Made by a program: the position numbers and the translations under genes
Notes under the pieces: generated by a model
The model's database searches: none
Told to the model about the DNA's origin: nothing
The model's input: only the letters and a program-made list of their open reading frames with translations
Shown: in pieces, positions 35,093 to 47,527 of the stretch
Numbering within the stretch: position 1 is the first letter of the stretch
How the letters are laid out: each line of letters begins with the position of its first letter
Origin: Dryococelus australis
Taxonomy: Eukaryota > Arthropoda > Insecta > Phasmatodea > Phasmatidae
DNA: 64,000 bases
Reading direction: 5' to 3'
NCBI GenBank assembly: GCA_029891345.1
Contig: CM057002.1
Coordinates: 60,874,777-60,938,776, forward strand

Positions 35093-35436
35093 AATTCCGA
35101 AACGTACTGTATATACATAGACATAATATTGTGTAAGTTAATCTGAATATACCTCGGTTACAATCAAAGTTGCTCAAAGGAAGTGCATTACCATTTCAAA
35201 ATACGTTTTTTTTTTTTAAATGTGAACATTGAACTAACCTCAGCCGAACTGACGTAGTTTTGACAGTTCTAGAGACAAAAATCTAGTTGTACACTGGTAT
35301 TAGATAATTGGCTACTCCTTAGCTGGCATACGACTCTACGACACACTCGCGCTGTAAGAAATTCTTCATATAAATATGCCACTGTTACTACGTCATGGAG
35401 TTGTGATGTCATCTGTTGAGTGGCGTTTTTTGTGCG

Positions 35437-35515
35437 GTCACGTCAACACTGCCATCTGTCGGTCATGTCAACACTGCCATCTGTCATTCACGTCAACAGC
35501 GCCCTCTGTCGCCAC
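35437..35515 (+). repeat. About 27-bp tandem repeat, 3 copies
   Basis: TCACGTCAACACTGCCATCT, TCATGTCAACACTGCCATCT and TCACGTCAACAGCGCCCTCT follow each other. The rest of 35093-36280 shows nothing I recognise. Confidence 0.8.
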
Positions 35516-36280
35516 TTCACCAACGAAACTCGCGAAGCACGAGGGAAGAGACAGATCGTCTGGAAAATTTCAAAATTTGAACGCCAGGAAGTTGATTTTG
35601 CTCGCCATAAAGTACATATTAATATGTTTCTTCATAACGATCCGTTTCTTTACTTGAGTCATATTTTTTTGTGGTACCTAGAAGAAGAAATGTTCAAAAC
35701 GTGTCATTGTAGGGCCTACAATTAGCAAGAATTTTGACTTTCTCGCAAAGGAAATACATGAACTTCTATCTGATGGCATTTAAAATTACGAGAGAAGAAA
35801 TATGTAAGTCAATCGCGGTAGGAAGAAAATTAGAAGCTAAGGGAGCGGCAATTTTCTAGACTCCGTATACCAAAAATTTAAAACAATTGTAGAAAGACTT
35901 AAAAAATGTTACCATAGTAACATACGTATAATAAATACATACATATAATAAACAATAGCTGTAATCTACTAAACGAAGACTTCTGAATAAATTGCCTTAT
36001 TTCTTATTTTTCATTAAATTAAAGTATTTATAGTGTTAAATAACAGTCATTGGACTATGTAAGTTTACTTTTATTGTAAAATGTTTTCACTTTAACTGTT
36101 AGGTTTGTTCGGGTCGCATACACGAAGTAACTGCTGTGAGTACTTTCCTTGTACAAAAAAAAAAGAGGTTTTGTTAAATCAGGAAAAAGTTTTCTGGCTC
36201 AAACAACTTAAGGGCGTTGCTTACCTGTCGCTTGAATTTCGTTGCAGTGTGTTCCAAATCCGCTTTTATTTTTACTATAC

Positions 36281-36379
36281 CGATTAACGTGTTCCCATTA
36301 TACCCATGTACGTGTTCCCATTATACCGATTAACGTGTTCCCATTATACCGATGTACGTGTTCCCATTATACCGATGTA
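36281..36379 (+). repeat. 23-bp tandem array, about 4 copies
   Basis: The unit ACGTGTTCCCATTATACCGA plus three bases is repeated. Units alternate GATTA and GATGT variants. Confidence 0.9.
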
Positions 36380-36559
36380 CGAAGAGAAAACAGACGACGG
36401 ACAAATTATACAATATAGACAACACACACATTATAAATACTATTCCCGAACCCTCTAACATAGCTTAAAATGGCTTTTTCACATTGCTGTATTTCAGAAA
36501 TTTACTGATCGCAAGTATGCATAACTATTACAGGACTCTGCTCTCAAATTTTGCTGTCG

Positions 36560-36980
36560 ACTTTCCATTAATAAAAGTTTAGCATCACCGCTTTAAACCT
36601 TTCAGACCCACTTTAATTTACGTTTTTAGGTGTCGTAAACACAAAATTTTATGATGCGTGCTATACTTCAGTCGACACAGCACTTGTTTCTTTGCCACAA
36701 CCAATGAGCTGTAGGCTATATGTTTGGCTACAGTTATATGAGCCAATTATGACCTAGGCCGGTAAAACGGTTTGCGAATATTTTGCCCATTGGTAATTGA
36801 TATTCGCATTGTGTGTGCAGCACATGCCAAAAGTTACCTACACGTGTGTAATGTACACAATTGTGTACACGACGAGAACACTACACGCCAGTTCAAAGCC
36901 TTGCGGATAGGCGTGATGGAACATAAGACGCGCATGTCAATAGCGCCCTTAATGCTCTCCTACTGCTGTAGCTCAAACGT
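36560..36980 (+). repeat. Possible diverged arm of the 18770-20690 element
   Basis: Similar order of blocks: CGAATA...GCGCATT, then GCCTTGCGGATAGGCGTGAT, ACGCGCATGTCAATAGCGCCC and CTCTCC, compared with GCCTTGCGCGTAGGAGCGAT and the following at 20610. Divergence is high. Confidence 0.35.
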
Positions 36981-37109
36981 GCAAAACAGTTCTGGTTAGG
37001 TGGCCCCCTTAATAGGTTTATAAGGGTAATTCAATATTTGCTTGGTAGAGCCTAATAATTTTGAGGTGTTTATTTAGTTACTATAAACACTATAGGCCTA
37101 TGCGTGTGT

Positions 37110-37332
37110 AGACTGTTCACGGTAAAGTGAGCACTTTTTAAGGTCCTTTCAACTAATGAATATATCTTATTGCAGCCCCAGGCATTAAATTTTGAGGGTG
37201 CTGAAATGTATACACTGTGCTTATTGGTCACATTGCCACGTTTATATTAGAAAGCAGCAGGAAGATGGAAATTGGATGAAAATAAAAATTTAGAATGGCC
37301 TTAAAAAGTGCTCACTTTACCGTGAACAGCCT
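37110..37332 (+). mobile_element. MITE, 230-bp class
   Basis: Left AGACTGTTCACGGTAAAGTG then AGCACTTTTTAAGG. Right CCTTAAAAAGTGCTCACTTT then ACCGTGAACAGCCT. TA borders the right side. It ends directly next to the Academ-like element. Confidence 0.8.
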
Positions 37333-37335
37333 ATA

Positions 37336-37850
37336 ATAGTCTAGAGGGTAAGAGAGGAATTTTGCTAGAACAATGCATGTGTTCATAAAAAGGTGGCAAT
37401 TGGCATGGTGGTTTATTGGACCCTCTGAAGCATTTATAGGAACAGCCCCAATCGATATTCGCTTGTAAAGGGTTTGGGGAGTATTTGATAACTTGCAGTT
37501 GCATTAGTCGTCTCATACACATTCAAAACACAATATCTTAAAAATGAAGCGTCGCACTGGGAAAATACAAGACACGTAAAATGTTCTAAACATTCTGATA
37601 AAAAAATAGTTTCCTATACTTTTTCGTATTTCAAACGGTTTTCTCAATATTCGTGAAAAACTGCTCCAGTTGATCTGTGCACCAATGTCCTGATCGTCTT
37701 TCGGGCACCATGTCTTGCAAACAGTCAGATGTACAGAAAACCCACAAGAGACATAAATTATTAATAATCTAATTGTGAACATAAATGTATCTTGTACCGT
37801 TTACCGTATCTCTTACGGTTTAATATCTATGGACGAAAAACCATTTCATA
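37336..37850 (+). repeat. Left TIR of the Academ-like element
   Basis: About 515 bp, inverted copy at 43350-43866. Differences are mostly small indels and substitutions; the left copy lacks an eight-base stretch present near the right tip. Open frames inside it are incidental. Confidence 0.85.
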
Positions 37851-38605
37851 ACTGTATTTACGTAGTCCAACAATGACTTCCAGCTTCCTCGCAGACATGC
37901 TTGCAAGGGTTGAACATAGATGGCACCACTGAAGCACGCTTGCTAATCACTCTACGTAGGTAGTTGATGTGATGTGTGCAAAGTGAATTGTTCAAGTGGC
38001 CTATGTTGTGTGAACAAATGATAGTGAAAGGAGTGTTCTGCGATCGGAGAAGAGTAGGCGTGACGCGTAGAGAAAAAGCAACTTTCACACAGTAAGTTCT
38101 GTGTTGTTATAACCTTACTTCCAATTACTTTGTCCCAATATGTACCGATACAAATTTCCATAATCTAACGAAAATATGTTTTTGTCAACCCACGTGGATA
38201 GCTAAGTTTATCACGTTGTTTACATGAATTGTTAATCCACTTAGTTTGAAATTTTAAGGTTTATAGGATGTACTCCAGTTACGATAAATAATTTTTTGTT
38301 TTTAAAATAATGGGTTTGTTGGAAAACCAGATGTAAAGAAACATACACTTCCTTTAATAATTCGTGATTTTGACAGTTCTATATGCAATTTGCGAGTCGC
38401 TTTTGGGGACATGCGCAAAATTCTAAAATAACTCTACCGCATTTTTAGTGTATGATCAGAGTATTACATATTTTCAGTAATATGAACTTGTGTTTAAGGC
38501 TTGACATTCTTTACTGTTGTAGGTTTAAAAACATGTATTCCCTGTTTGTTGATGATTTATGTGCATTTACTCTTTCAGTTGGTGAAAATATATCTTTACA
38601 AAACA

Positions 38606-41600
38606 ATGGAGAGCAAAGCATTTCGTCTAGCGTATGTCTCAGATGAAGATATTCCAAGAAGATTGTCAGTTGACTGGAGCAAATGCATTGTTTGTCAGAA
38701 AGATACAGCTGAATATTTGATGTGTCCAGCACGTCACAAGGGTTTTGGGAAATCTGAAAGGGACTGTTACACAACATTTTCAGAACTGGCACAGGAACTT
38801 AAACATGTAGGTGAAATGCTTGTTCATATCAATACTGATATTTTGGATAATGGGTCCGGCATAGAGCAGACTACCCGGCAACATAAAGCTTTTTGTCATA
38901 AAAGTTGCAACAGATAATTTAACCGGAATCGATTACAAAGACTTAAAAAGAAACGTAAAGCTGAAGATTCTCACTTGGGGCCTTCAAGTCCTATAAAAAC
39001 ACGACGTGCAAGCGAACCACATAATAGTGAGAACTGTTTTTTTTCTGCGAACAACCACAGATGAGGGGAGAGTCTTTTCATCGCGTTATGACTTTGAAAC
39101 TGGAGTCAAATGTGAAAGAAGGTGCTAAGCTTTTGGGAGACAAATTTACTGTGAGAAAGCTGGGTGGAGGAGGAGATTTGTGAGTTCAGTTTGGCTCACT
39201 TTTACAATCGTGTGGCTAACCATCAGAATAATGTAACTAAAACAACACCCTTGCACAGAAGGAACATGTGGAGGCTATTGCTAGAGCATATTTGCTACTT
39301 TATATGGAAGAAACAAGAGACACAAATGACTCTACTCATCCTTTGTTTAAAATTTCAGATTTTTGCGCTATTTATTCTCAGCACATGGAAGATCTAGGAG
39401 TCGGAAGTTTCAGGTACTCACTCGACTAGGCTTCGAGATAGTCTTCTGAAGATTAACCCTGAGGGCTGGAGTTCCCAGGGTAAGGAGTGCGAACTTGCCT
39501 TTAAAAAAGATGTGGATGTTACTGTGAAAACAAGTGTTCGTGATTACGATGGGGAGGCCATTAACCTTGCAAAGGCTGCTCAAACTGAGTGGAAAGATAT
39601 TTTTGACCAATGCAAAAAAGGAAGTCATCCAAAACGTCTGTCACAGGAAGACCAAATTGCAAGTATACCGATATCTCTTCTTGCTCTTGTAAATATGATT
39701 ATATATGGACCAGGGATGACTAAGAATGCTGCAGAAAACCACAACAGGAATCAGGCAGTTCTCATAATATCACAGTTATAAGCCTACAATGCTGTGAAGA
39801 AATGTCCATATTCAAATGTATTAGACAGTTTGCGTACTACACAGCCTTGGTATTTGTATTGCCTATGAAAGACTCCGTATAATGCATTAAGATATAGCGG
39901 ACGAATTTCTTGCTATGTACAACGAACATAAATTAGTTTGTCCTTCAGGTCTTAAACATGATCTCTTTACAACAGTATCAATTGATAACATCGGCCATAA
40001 CCCATCGTCAAACACAGATATTAGTTGTTTCCATGGAACTGCCATTTCTGTTGTTCAACATCCAACACAATACAAACTTGAAAGAACTCGTTAACTGACC
40101 TCACCAAAAACTGAGAAAGGAAACAGAAGAGTCCAGCAACTACTCCCACTGTGCGCCAATGTGCCCCCTTGTTCGTGAGCATTAGCAGAGTATCCTGTCG
40201 ACCCCCTGAAGAAATATTGTCATGCGAAGTACCTCAATACACAGATCCAGTAGCTAAAAAATGGCTATATCATCTTTCTGTAGCAATGCATGATGCCTGC
40301 CAAAGTTGGGCTGCTTTTAACACAACATACAGTCGTAGATGCAATAAACTGATCACCCCAATGGAAGTTATGCCCTTGTTCACAGAGAAATCATGATGCT
40401 ACATAACATGAATGTAATTAAGGCAGTGGTGGAGCACTTAAACCCAGGACTGATACAATTTTTAGTAGCAGATTCTCCACTATATGCTCTCCTAAAGAAG
40501 ATCCAATTCACAATGGTTGATACCCATGGCGAGGAGAAATTATTTATTACAATGGATGGTTTGCAAATTAAACTCGCTGATATAAGGATGGCGGACAAGT
40601 GGCTTCAAGGAATTTGTTGGACACCTGAACTGGTTGATGATGGAGTCACCACTCAAGGAAAGGCAGATTATGTACTGAAAGCCTCTCATATAAAGAGATC
40701 CCGATATGCTCACGAAGTAACAGCTGCAGCCATACATATCCTCCAGCAGTTGGTTTATCAAGATCACAAAGAAAAAGACACAGATCTCATTTAGACATTC
40801 TCCGACTGGCATACCAATATGAGAGCTAAGCAGCCTATGTTCCAGTATTGGGACATTGTGCTCAAGTTAGAGCATTGTATTTTGACTCTGTTGCGATCTA
40901 TTAGGGAAGCTAATTTTCAGCTTTATGTGAACTCTCTTATTCATCTATGACCTTGGTTTTTGCACTTGATCATACCAACTATGCTAGGTGGCTTACTGTC
41001 CATATCCGAGACCTCAACCATATCGAGGACAAGCACCTAGATATTGCACAGGCTTTCAAAACTGGGGGATTTGTAGCATGGAAGACAATGCGACCATTCT
41101 CTGCCATTGCATTAGATCATGCTCATGATCAAATAAATTCTACGTTGAAGAGTGAGGGAGGAATAATGACTCACAGAGAAGCCAGATACACTTCGTAGGT
41201 TCATAGTGGCAGGCCCTGAAATCGCCAAGCTTTTAGAAGAATTTGGCAGAGTATCATCAGAAAATGTGAAAGCAGCAGCACTTACCATGAAAAGACTAAC
41301 CGTTTTCTGTCAAAGTTTAGGATAAACATCCAAACTTTAGTAAATACTTTACAAGAGGCTGGTAACCCTTTCTCTGAAAATTCTGGAGACTTGTACACCA
41401 TCGATACCAGGTCTTTTATGAGAAAATCTGTTGTAAAACAGTTTTAAGTATCGAGAAAGAAGGAGAAATTCAGTTTTCGTCATTTTTTGCAGAGAGTTTC
41501 GTAAGGTATTGAAAGGACATAATGGATCCACTGAAATTTAATAGATTCCCAACTTTCAATATGAAAGCTGTTCAAGAACAATGGAAAAGAGCACACAAAC

Positions 41601-43013
41601 CTTTGATACTGAGTAATGACTGTGCTCTTTTCAGTCAGTTGTACATCGCCTGCCAGACACACTCAGGAAATTTGGAAAACTTTTTCAGGGACAAAAATCA
41701 GCCTTATCCCCCATCCCTCTCTGTTGGTGGAGAGCCAAGAGCAACAAACAAATCTGATCTCCTTAAATGTGTTGCATTCCAGACTGTAGGTAGTGTTCAG
41801 TTTGAACCGAAAGAGGATACGAAAGTACTCGATGAAGCTGCCATTTTTCACATGCTAACCACGGATGCAACTCATACTTTCAATGAATAGACTGAACATG
41901 TTTTCATCCCATACATAGCAAGCCAACCTACAAATGTTGATCGCTTGGATGTTATTTGGGACGAGTATTCCTCATACAGTTTAAAGACATTCGCGCGAAC
42001 ATCTTGGAACTGAAAAAAAATTTCATGTCACAGACTCAGCCCCCATACAATTGGCATGACGTCCTTCAATGCGATGACAATAAGAAAGTTCTTTTTGCAC
42101 TTTTGTCAAAATCCATTTTTGAAAAATTATCAAATAATGGCAAAGAAATCTACACTACTTTGGCAGAACAGGTTCTGAGCAAAACAGATCGAACCGATTT
42201 GCAGGATCTCACCCCATGTTACTATGAAGAAGCAGACACGCGGATGCTGATTAAAACTGCTGATGCAGCAATTGCAGGGCACAAGCGGATCATGGTCAAG
42301 ACAATAGATACGGATGTTGTTGTTCTTTCTGTAGCTTTCTTCCAAGATATGGAGGTTGAGCAATTGTAGGTGGCCATAGGGGCAGGGAAGCATTTGAAGT
42401 ATTTGCCTCTTCACGAAATAGCAAATACTCTTGGATGTCCTAAGGCTTCTGCACTCCCTTGCTTTCATGCCTTTACAGGATGTGATAATGTGGGCTCCTT
42501 CGGTGGATGTGGCAAGAAGACTACAAGGGAAATGTGGGATGTTTACCTCGAGGCTACACAAAGCTTTCTTGCTCTTGCCAAAGGCTCAATAGAAGAAGCA
42601 TTCGATGGGCTACATTTGTAATACTGCTGTATGATAGATCCAGCAATGAAGTCTGTATTGACGATGCAAGACGCGCTTTGTTTGTGAAGAAAAATAGGCA
42701 AATAGAGAACATTCCACCTACTTCAGATGGACTTCGTTTACACACTCTTAGAGCTGCATATCAGGGAGGAGTTATATGGGACCATACACTCAAGCCTCGA
42801 CAAGGACAAGGTGATACCTCAAGGTGGGGCTGGAAGAAGTGCACAGAAAAGTGGTTGCCTGTATGGACGACAATGCCTGCAGCATCAAAATGTTACCGAG
42901 AATTAATTCGTTGCAGTTGCCAAGAGTGTGGTAGCCGCTGCAAGTGCGATCAAGCAGGACTTCCATGCACACAACTGTGTAGATGCGATGGGCTTTGCAA
43001 CGATGACGAATAA
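38606..43013 (+). pseudogene. Decayed transposase/nuclease gene of the Academ-like element
   Basis: One long gene now in many pieces. Piece 1 (ATG 38606 to 38917) has a putative zinc cluster: SKCIVCQKD, MCPARHK and CHKSC. Pieces at 39512-39781, 40393-40794 and 40947-41198 follow; the last has NYARWLTVHIRDL and FSAIALDHAHDQ, a block I recall from many arthropod and cnidarian multicopy proteins. Piece 41956-42369 carries acidic nuclease-like motifs EEADTRM (42226) and IDTDVVVL (42304). After one in-frame TAG (42367-42369), FHAFTGCDNVGSFGGCGKKT (42466) resembles the helix-two-turn-helix of XPG/FEN nucleases. The last piece ends with nine cysteines (CSC, C, CKC, C, CRC, C; from 42912). An intron acceptor-like TTTACTCTTTCAG at 38580 suggests an upstream exon. 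Many stops and frame changes make it non-functional. Confidence 0.75.
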
Positions 43014-43349
43014 ACCACAAATATATTTGTGATTATGAATTGATTAGATAATTTTAATATTGCTGTAGATTTTTTTATTATGTTTACTCTTTCAGTTTAG
43101 GTTTATTCCCCATTATTTAATGATTTAGATTGTTAACGAATGTATGATAAAACATGGAGCTTTGTTGGCTTCAGAACATATATAGTCATTAAATTTCGTA
43201 TAAAACGTTTAACTGAAATCTAAATTCACTGTATTTCATATGAAGTTCAGTTCATTGATGGTAGCAGTAGGCATTAATAGTAAGCAACGATCACTGACTG
43301 AGACAACTACCACATTGTACAACATATAAACATGTTAACACTAGTGTTT

Positions 43350-43866
43350 TGAAACGGTTTTTTGCCAATAACTATTAAGCCGTAAGAGATACGGTGAAAG
43401 GTACAATATACACTTTTGTTCACAATTCAATTATAAATATTTTTTCATTTTTATGTTTTCTGTACAATTGACTGTTTGTAAGATATGGCGCCCGAAAGAC
43501 GATCAGGACATTGGTGCACAGCTCAATTGGAGTAGTTTTTCGCGAATATTGAGGAAACTGTTTGAAATACGAAAAAAGTATAGGAAACTATTTTTTTTTT
43601 TTAACAGAACGTTTTGAAAATTTTATGTATCTCTTATATTTTCCCAGTGCGACGCTTCATTTTGGAGATATTGTGTTTTGAATGTGTATGAGACGACTAA
43701 TGCGACTGCTAGTTATCAAATGCTCCCCTAACCCTCTACAAGCGAATATCGATTGGCGCTGTTCCTATAGATGCTTCAGAGGGTCCAATAAACCACCATG
43801 CCAATTGCCACCTTTTTATGAAAAAATGCATAGTTTTAATGCTTACCCTCTAAGAGTCTAGACTAT
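43350..43866 (-). repeat. Right TIR of the Academ-like element
   Basis: Inverse of 37336-37850, with the tip TCTAGACTAT at 43857-43866. The inner end is near AACGGTTTTTTGCC. Confidence 0.85.
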
Positions 43867-44750
43867 AGGATTTCGTTGTAACTAATTATTATTATTATTA
43901 TTATTTTTTGTTTTTGTTTTTGCTATAGACGTAGTCCAGTTTAATTTTCTAGTATAAATAATATAATTGTATTAATTTAGCTTTATGAATGCAAGCAAAT
44001 CGCTAGGCAATTTTATTTATACTGAAATTTAAGTGCTTCGGACATAGCCAAAGCCAATACTCTCTCGTTATTTAAACACGGAACTTCAAAGTCTGAAATT
44101 AATCTTCTGAGCCTTTCAGTCATAGCGATAAATTTAATGTTTATGGGACGTCGCACAGGGAGTGGATATATTGCCTGTACAGCGTCCAATAAGAACTTTC
44201 CTAAATTGGCGGCAGACGCGATCCACACCGCTGTCTCACAACTCCAGTCAATAACATCGAACAACAAAAATACATTTTTTTTTATTGGCGTTCCGACGTA
44301 TGAGAGAGTTTAGTGCTGATATACGTACCCTTAAAATTAAGAAAATTTTTTTTCGTTGCATTGCCTAAAATCCTGTGTTAATTTTTCGCTGAAAGGATTA
44401 AGCAACCTCGGCCAAGGTGATACTATTTATGACGTGGAAATGGCTAAACTTTTAAGATAATAAACCACTTTATGATTTTAATATATTCTATTCACGGTTA
44501 CTACACTCTTTTAAATCAAACATTAAAAAAATAACCCCGTGTATGACGTGTTTGGTTTGTTCTAGATAAACCGTGTGTCTCATACATTTTATACTTTCGT
44601 TAACATAATAAAATCTTATTTTTGATCAAATTGAACTTTTATTTATATTTTTATCTACAATTTATAATATTTCATTGATAATTAATATTAATAAAACTAT
44701 GGATAAAACAGGTGTGTTGGTAATGACGATTAAAAATTGTTCTTATACAG

Positions 44751-45972
44751 AAAGCCCTGCTTAGTATCTACTTGTATATACGTTGTGTATTTTTCCGCCT
44801 TATGTAAAATTATAATTTCCATGGACCTCAAGAACTTTATTCACACGTCGGTCAAGTGAAACTGTGAAATTATTAGAAAAGAAAATACTGTACAAATTTG
44901 CATATTTTTACACTTAGATACGAGAAGGAAGAGGACGCGAAGATGGCGCTAGCAAACTTAGCAGAGATTGCAGCGAAGATCGGCCTGAAGATAGCCTACA
45001 GTAAGACCAAGGTATCGAATGCAAAAACCGACTGGAAGATAGAAGGTCAAGTTGTAGAGAGAGTAGACAGCTTTCGGTACTTGGGAGAGAACATCACCGG
45101 CGAAATACAAAACAACAATAGTACAATAGACAGGGCACAGCTACTCCAGAGACTAAGATATGCGGCTAAGACAAGAAGAACTTATGGAGGAACGCCAAAC
45201 TGTGACATTATACGTCGACCATCAGGAATTCCGCAATGTATGCAACAGAGACGCTGGCATTAGCAAGAGAGCTTGTATACGCTTGGAGAGAGAGAGGAAA
45301 GAAAGATCTTGAAAACTATATGGGGCACCAAAAAACAAGGCGAATTTTGGATCCATAGATCAAGACAGGAGCTGTACGAGAGCGTAGAACCAATTTCGAG
45401 TGTGACACGGAAGAGAAGATTGAGATTGTGGGGGCACCTGATGATGATGAACGACAACAGGTTGACCCAGAAGATCTGGAATGCGACACGCTTAACGGGA
45501 AACAGCTGGACGAAGGAAGTCAGGGAGGACTGGAAGGCAATTGGCATCATGGATGAAAATCCCCAGACAATAGTACAAGATAGAGTCAGGTACAAGAACA
45601 CGGTGGAAGGTCACAAATGGACTGACACCAGGATCAAGATACAACTCACAGAAACAGGAGGAGTGAAAGAATGAAGAGATATTGGGAAGAGCGAAGGCGC
45701 TCTGAACAAGTCACTCGTGGTCCTGATGGGTCATAACGAACTAGAAGAAGAAGATACATTAAAAAAAAGCGAGAGGAACAATTTAAGTTATCACAAACGG
45801 TTACCTAACACTTTTATTCGAAGTTAATATATGTGACTACTTTCCATCCATCGTTACCAGCTTTGCTGGGCACATGTCACCTAGTGTGCCCGTTAAAATA
45901 TACGCAGGTAAGGACAGTGATATTTTTCTAAGGTTCATTTCAAAAGTGCTCACCTTATCGCGAACAGCGTTT
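44751..45972 (+). mobile_element. MITE, 420-bp class, missing its 5' TIR and split by a LINE
   Basis: Starts at AAAGCCCTGCTTAGTATCTA, so the outer 35 bp of the left TIR are absent. It ends AAGTGCTCACCTTATCGCGA then ACAGCG. The interior is cut at 44921 and continues at 45758. Confidence 0.75.
44922..45751 (+). pseudogene. LINE reverse-transcriptase C-terminal fragment
   Basis: 5'-truncated non-LTR retrotransposon. The first frame (to 45263) reads KMALANLAEIAAKIGLKIAYSKTK and SFRYLGENITGEI, the region after the catalytic box. A frame change near 45260 leads to RKILKTIWGTKKQGEFWI, RSRQELYESVEPIS and RRLRLWGHLM (45291-45440), the usual RT tail. The direct repeat AGATAC at 44916-44921 and 45752-45757 is a candidate target-site duplication. 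The 3' end is a GAA-rich run. It is the same broad LINE type as 29775-30750. Confidence 0.8.
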
Positions 45973-46247
45973 AAGCTGAGTGCGCACGAAGGTTATGCGT
46001 TGTTTCTGCAGTGTAATTTTCTAGACTTAGTTAAGCTTTATTTGCATGCATGACGCGAAGGAATACCCTGCAAGTATAACTTCAGCAGGGCTTCATAAAA
46101 GTTGGAAGTAGCTATTACAGAAACATTAGCATACTCTTACCTCCAAGAACTTCTAATTGCATCATAACAGTTCCCAAGTTCCTCGAGTTATCTCATATTT
46201 CGATAAGGCCTTGAAAGATTGTGAACCTCGATCATTTAAGTGCCTGG

Positions 46248-46506
46248 GGCCTCGGTGGCTCGGCAGTTAGGGCGCTCGCCTCCCACCGTGGTGAACCAGG
46301 CTCGATCCCCAGCGGAGCAACTCTCCCGGATTTTCGCACGTGGGAATCGTGCCGGACGATGCCGCTTGTCGGTCGGTTTTCTCGGGGATCTCCTGTCCCC
46401 CCCCGCCTTTGCATTCTGTCGCTGCTCTGTACTCTCCTCGCTTCATCCTCATCGACTCTCAATACTCCGACGTTAACAGTCGGCCAAATTTCTCCACTCC
46501 ACTCGT
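46248..46506 (+). mobile_element. tRNA-derived SINE (family 1), plus
   Basis: Head GCCTCGGTGGCTCGGCAGTT, B box GGCTCGATCCCCAGC, body CCGGATTTTCGCACGTGGG and CCGGACGATGCCGC, tail TCATCCTCATCGACTCTC. The C run at 46398 is part of the body. Confidence 0.8.
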
Positions 46507-47527
46507 GTAAGTAACTTCAAATATACTATTAAAAGTTCGCCTTTTTGTCAAAAATCACTACTTCCTGTTCCTGTGTTTCGTGATATAAAATAACAAAACT
46601 TGTTTCGCTCACAGCTGATTCGTTGTAATAATTTATATTTCTGAATCACAAATATAAATTTTCGAAACTTAATAAACAAAATAACTTCTGCTGCAACAAT
46701 ATATTGCCTAGCACGTAGGCAATACTACCTCCATAAGTCTATGCTACGCTGCTGTGACCAATGCACAAACAATGGTACAGTAAAGAACATTTCTAACACC
46801 TACATTAAACAACATGTGCCATACATTAATATGCTTACCTAGGGTACTGAATCTGCCTGCTTGTTTCTGGCGACAGCCGGTGTGCGACTCACTGCAGGAA
46901 GCATTGGTATCGCCTACGCGCCAATGAGACTGTTTCGCTGCCGCCAATAGTTTCGTTTGCATTTTACGCAAAACCGGTTAAGTCCTGGGCAGTCGCATAG
47001 CGCGATTCGGTTAACTAAGTCATGCTGCTCAATAAACCCGCATCAAACGTTCGTAAATCCTGACGATAAAAATGTTGTAAACACACCTGTTATTTTCACT
47101 TCGGGGGGGGGGGGGGGGTATTAATGAGAGTTTTGCCCTTAGGCTGAATATCCCGACGACATAAAAGGATGTTCGGTGAATTGTATTTTAATCGCAGTTA
47201 GTTTCAGATATATCGCTAAGTACAGTCTTAAAAAACTCTATTTTCAAGTCCTTGTATCTGCCTTCAAGCTCCGCTTCGCGAAACTCTTCATTTTCACGTC
47301 ATGATTTAGGATTCATAGTAACTACTGATTACAATTAGTGATTACAGAAAAATCACATTTTAAGAGTTGTTCAATATGTTTGTGGGTAATTTTAATTGTG
47401 TGTTATGTGCTAAACAGTCGAGAACATATTTATATTTTATTGATAAGTTCTCGTATTTTTACAACAAGCAGATAACACACGTCCTGTCCCCTCTCTACTA
47501 GGTTTCTTCATCCCCACTAAGAAAACT
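46507..47527. other. Nothing recognised; contains a G run
   Basis: AT-rich except for a G run of 17 bases near 47103-47119. No coding signal. Confidence 0.5.

Larger units (their letters stand above)
37336..43866 (+). mobile_element. Academ-like DNA transposon with about 515-bp TIRs
   Basis: Terminal ATAGTCTAGA (37336) is mirrored by TCTAGACTAT (ends 43866). The inverted arms extend to about 37850 and about 43350. Shared strings include CCAATTGCCACCTTTTTATG (right) versus CATAAAAAGGTGGCAATTGG (left), GGTGGTTTATTGGACCCTCT, GAAGCGTCGCACTGGGAAAA and CCGTATCTCTTACGGTTTA. Between the arms lies one decayed gene (38606-43013). Known for Academ elements: TIR-flanked DNA transposons whose transposase region carries an XPG-like nuclease and a cysteine-rich zinc finger. 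That fits, so the superfamily call is inference from the gene plus TIRs. No clear target-site duplication was found. Confidence 0.65.
44490..46130 (+). repeat. Foldback-family arm, interrupted by a nested MITE and LINE
   Basis: The left part matches 29645-29760 and 3340-3530 (CGTGTATGACGTGTTTGG, ACAGGTGTGTTGGTAAT). The right part resumes at about 45975 with GAGTGCGCACGAAGGTTATG and ends in GGAATACCCTGCAAGTATAA, as at 3595-3700. The interruption is the MITE at 44751-45972. Confidence 0.7.

Noticed and set aside
37336-37346. Target-site duplication of the Academ-like element
   Set aside because: Several end placements were tried. The flanks (GCCTATA left, AGGATTT right) give no convincing 3-4 bp duplication.
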